NCBI RefSeq assembly: GCF_004214815.1
Contig: NZ_CP035926.1
Location: 1,550,001-1,614,000, forward strand
Source of the DNA: Aliarcobacter thereius LMG 24486
GTDB lineage: Bacteria > Campylobacterota > Campylobacteria > Campylobacterales > Arcobacteraceae
Length of the DNA: 64,000 nt
Direction of reading: 5' to 3'
Both the position numbers and the translations under genes were made by a program. The notes under the pieces are model-generated. The model was not told where the DNA came from. It did not search any database and was given only the letters and a program-made list of their open reading frames with translations. Every line of letters begins with the position of its first letter. Positions within the stretch are counted from its first letter, which is position 1. This document shows positions 63,134 to 64,000 of this stretch, in pieces.

Positions 63134-64000
63134 ATGCAAAATATAAACAACTATTTATCACTACTGTTAGCTCAACAAAAAACCGAGATTTTAGAACTAG
63201 CTTTGGAGTTAAAAATCTTTAAATTAATAGAAGAGAATATAAATACAATTTTTATAATCTCTTCAAAAATAAATATAAATGAACATAAAACAAAAATATT
63301 ATTAGATAGTTTAGTTTTTATGGAACTTTTGGACATAAATCAAGACAAATATCTCAATACAAAATTTGCTAAAGAATCTTTTATTTATGGAGCTTCTTCA
63401 TATTGTGGTGATGTTTTTTTACATAGAAAACAGCTAGCTGAAAATGGTAAAAAAATGATGAAATCAATGTTTGAAGAAAAAAAAGAGCTAGAAGAAATAA
63501 AAATAGCAAAACTTTGGGCAGATGCTTCAAAAAAGTTTTTAAAACAAGAACAAAAAAATCTTATCTCTCCAATAGCACTTAATATTATAAAAAATCTAAA
63601 AGATTTCAACTCTTTTAAAACTATGTTGGATTTAGGTTGTGCATCAGGGATTATTGGTTTAGAAATTACAAAAAATCACCCTACACTAAAAACAACTTTA
63701 TTTGATTATGAAGAAGTTACAAATGTTGCAAAAGAGCATATAAAAGAGTATGGTTTAGAAAATCGTGTAAAAGTTTTAAGTGGAGATATACAAAGTGATA
63801 ATATTGGAGAAAAATATGATTTGATTTGGTGTAGCAATATATTTTATTTCCTAAAAGATAAGAAAGAAGTAATAAAAAAAATTTATGATGCTTTAAATCC
63901 AAATGGAATAATAGTAAGTTGCCATGTAGAAATTGATACAAAAAATAGCCTTGATGAAGATAGTTTTTTCTATTTTCTATCTTTAAATATGCAAGGTAAA
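63134..64000 (+). CDS. O-methyltransferase-like SAM-dependent enzyme, C-terminus cut by window edge
   Basis: 289 codons are visible and the frame is open at the right edge. An N-terminal helical dimerisation/winged-helix domain (about 1-95; QKTEILELALELKIFKLIEEN) precedes a Rossmann methyltransferase domain with SAM motif I LDLGCASGIIGLEI (about 160-173), the acidic D-Y-E strand end, and motif IV IWCSNIFYFL. The layout is that of plant/bacterial small-molecule O-methyltransferases. The ATG at 63134 follows AAGGATTTTAA and is 9 bases after the receptor gene. It could modify the chelate taken up or made by a neighbouring pathway outside the window. Confidence 0.8.
   Translation, partial: MQNINNYLSLLLAQQKTEILELALELKIFKLIEENINTIFIISSKININEHKTKILLDSLVFMELLDINQDKYLNTKFAKESFIYGASSYCGDVFLHRKQLAENGKKMMKSMFEEKKELEEIKIAKLWADASKKFLKQEQKNLISPIALNIIKNLKDFNSFKTMLDLGCASGIIGLEITKNHPTLKTTLFDYEEVTNVAKEHIKEYGLENRVKVLSGDIQSDNIGEKYDLIWCSNIFYFLKDKKEVIKKIYDALNPNGIIVSCHVEIDTKNSLDEDSFFYFLSLNMQGK

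Noticed and set aside
63385-63941. Two minus-strand frames opposite the methyltransferase gene
   Set aside because: They are shadows of a clear methyltransferase frame and are rich in Phe/Leu/His from A+T-rich antisense.
1-64000. Search for CRISPR arrays, tRNA or rRNA genes and insertion sequences
   Set aside because: No regularly spaced direct repeats, no cloverleaf-like GC-rich segments, no transposase or terminal repeats seen on either strand by eye.

Overview
The window is a 64 kb piece of chromosome from a very A+T-rich member of the Campylobacterota, most likely an Aliarcobacter/Arcobacter species. Four things point there. The gene content and local order match Campylobacter/Arcobacter: leuS-lptE-folC, yajC-secD-secF beside lnt, the hisD-DUF2018-polyprenyl synthase-hemA-proS block, a PEB4-like PPIase with fba, and the napAGHBFLD order. 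The voltage-gated sodium channel at 35.2 kb is a close relative, not a copy, of NavAb of Arcobacter butzleri. A CosR/HsrA-type regulator typical of the class is present. I see no rRNA, tRNA, IS element, prophage or CRISPR array; this is mostly core genome with small accessory patches.

Layout. 0-1.9 kb: a CpxP/Spy-like periplasmic protein, an OmpR-type regulator and an ArsS-like kinase cut by the left edge. 2-10.2 kb: an EEP phosphatase/nuclease, GNAT, mfd, small unknown genes, an OlsF-like fused acyltransferase, a GNAT gene lacking a normal start codon, and a rhodanese. 10.3-16.9 kb (minus strand): a primase-helicase of TOTE type with a degenerate primase half, folC, lptE, leuS and a small membrane protein. 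17-23 kb: motAB, then secF/secD/yajC with divergent lnt. 23-34 kb (minus strand): a siderophore receptor under Fur-like sites, CCA-adding enzyme, mscS, proS, hemA, polyprenyl synthase, a DUF2018-like gene, hisD, aroK and a PLP-dependent deaminase-like gene. 34-37 kb (plus strand): exbBD, the NavAb-like channel and an AI-2E-type permease. 37-47 kb: aldehyde dehydrogenase, fba, PEB4-like PPIase, a CosR-like two-component pair, then housekeeping genes including rpsO and moaA.

47.1-55.7 kb is the periplasmic nitrate respiration locus. A Crp/Fnr-type regulator overlaps a NarX-like P-box sensor that has no kinase or chemotaxis output domain. The complete napAGHBFLD operon follows behind a perfect TTGAC-N4-GTCAA box, centred 41.5 bp upstream of the inferred transcription start. 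MoaA (molybdopterin synthesis) lies just upstream and fits the need for Mo cofactor in NapA.

55.7-64 kb holds a 33-codon candidate small gene, serS, a TonB-dependent receptor behind twin perfect palindromic operators, mntP, and a PchR/YbtA-like AraC regulator divergent from a second TonB receptor with a co-directional O-methyltransferase-like gene cut by the right edge. This last trio looks like a metal-chelate uptake locus.

The observations most worth a second look are: the catalytically degenerate TOTE-type primase fused to an intact helicase; the CosR orthologue that keeps its phospho-acceptor Asp and sits beside a kinase; the output-less P-box sensor paired with a Crp/Fnr protein; the twin palindromes before the 57.4 kb receptor; the RNA hairpin presenting the ribosome-binding site of the olsF-like gene; and the mirrored start regions of the divergent genes at 34.2 kb.
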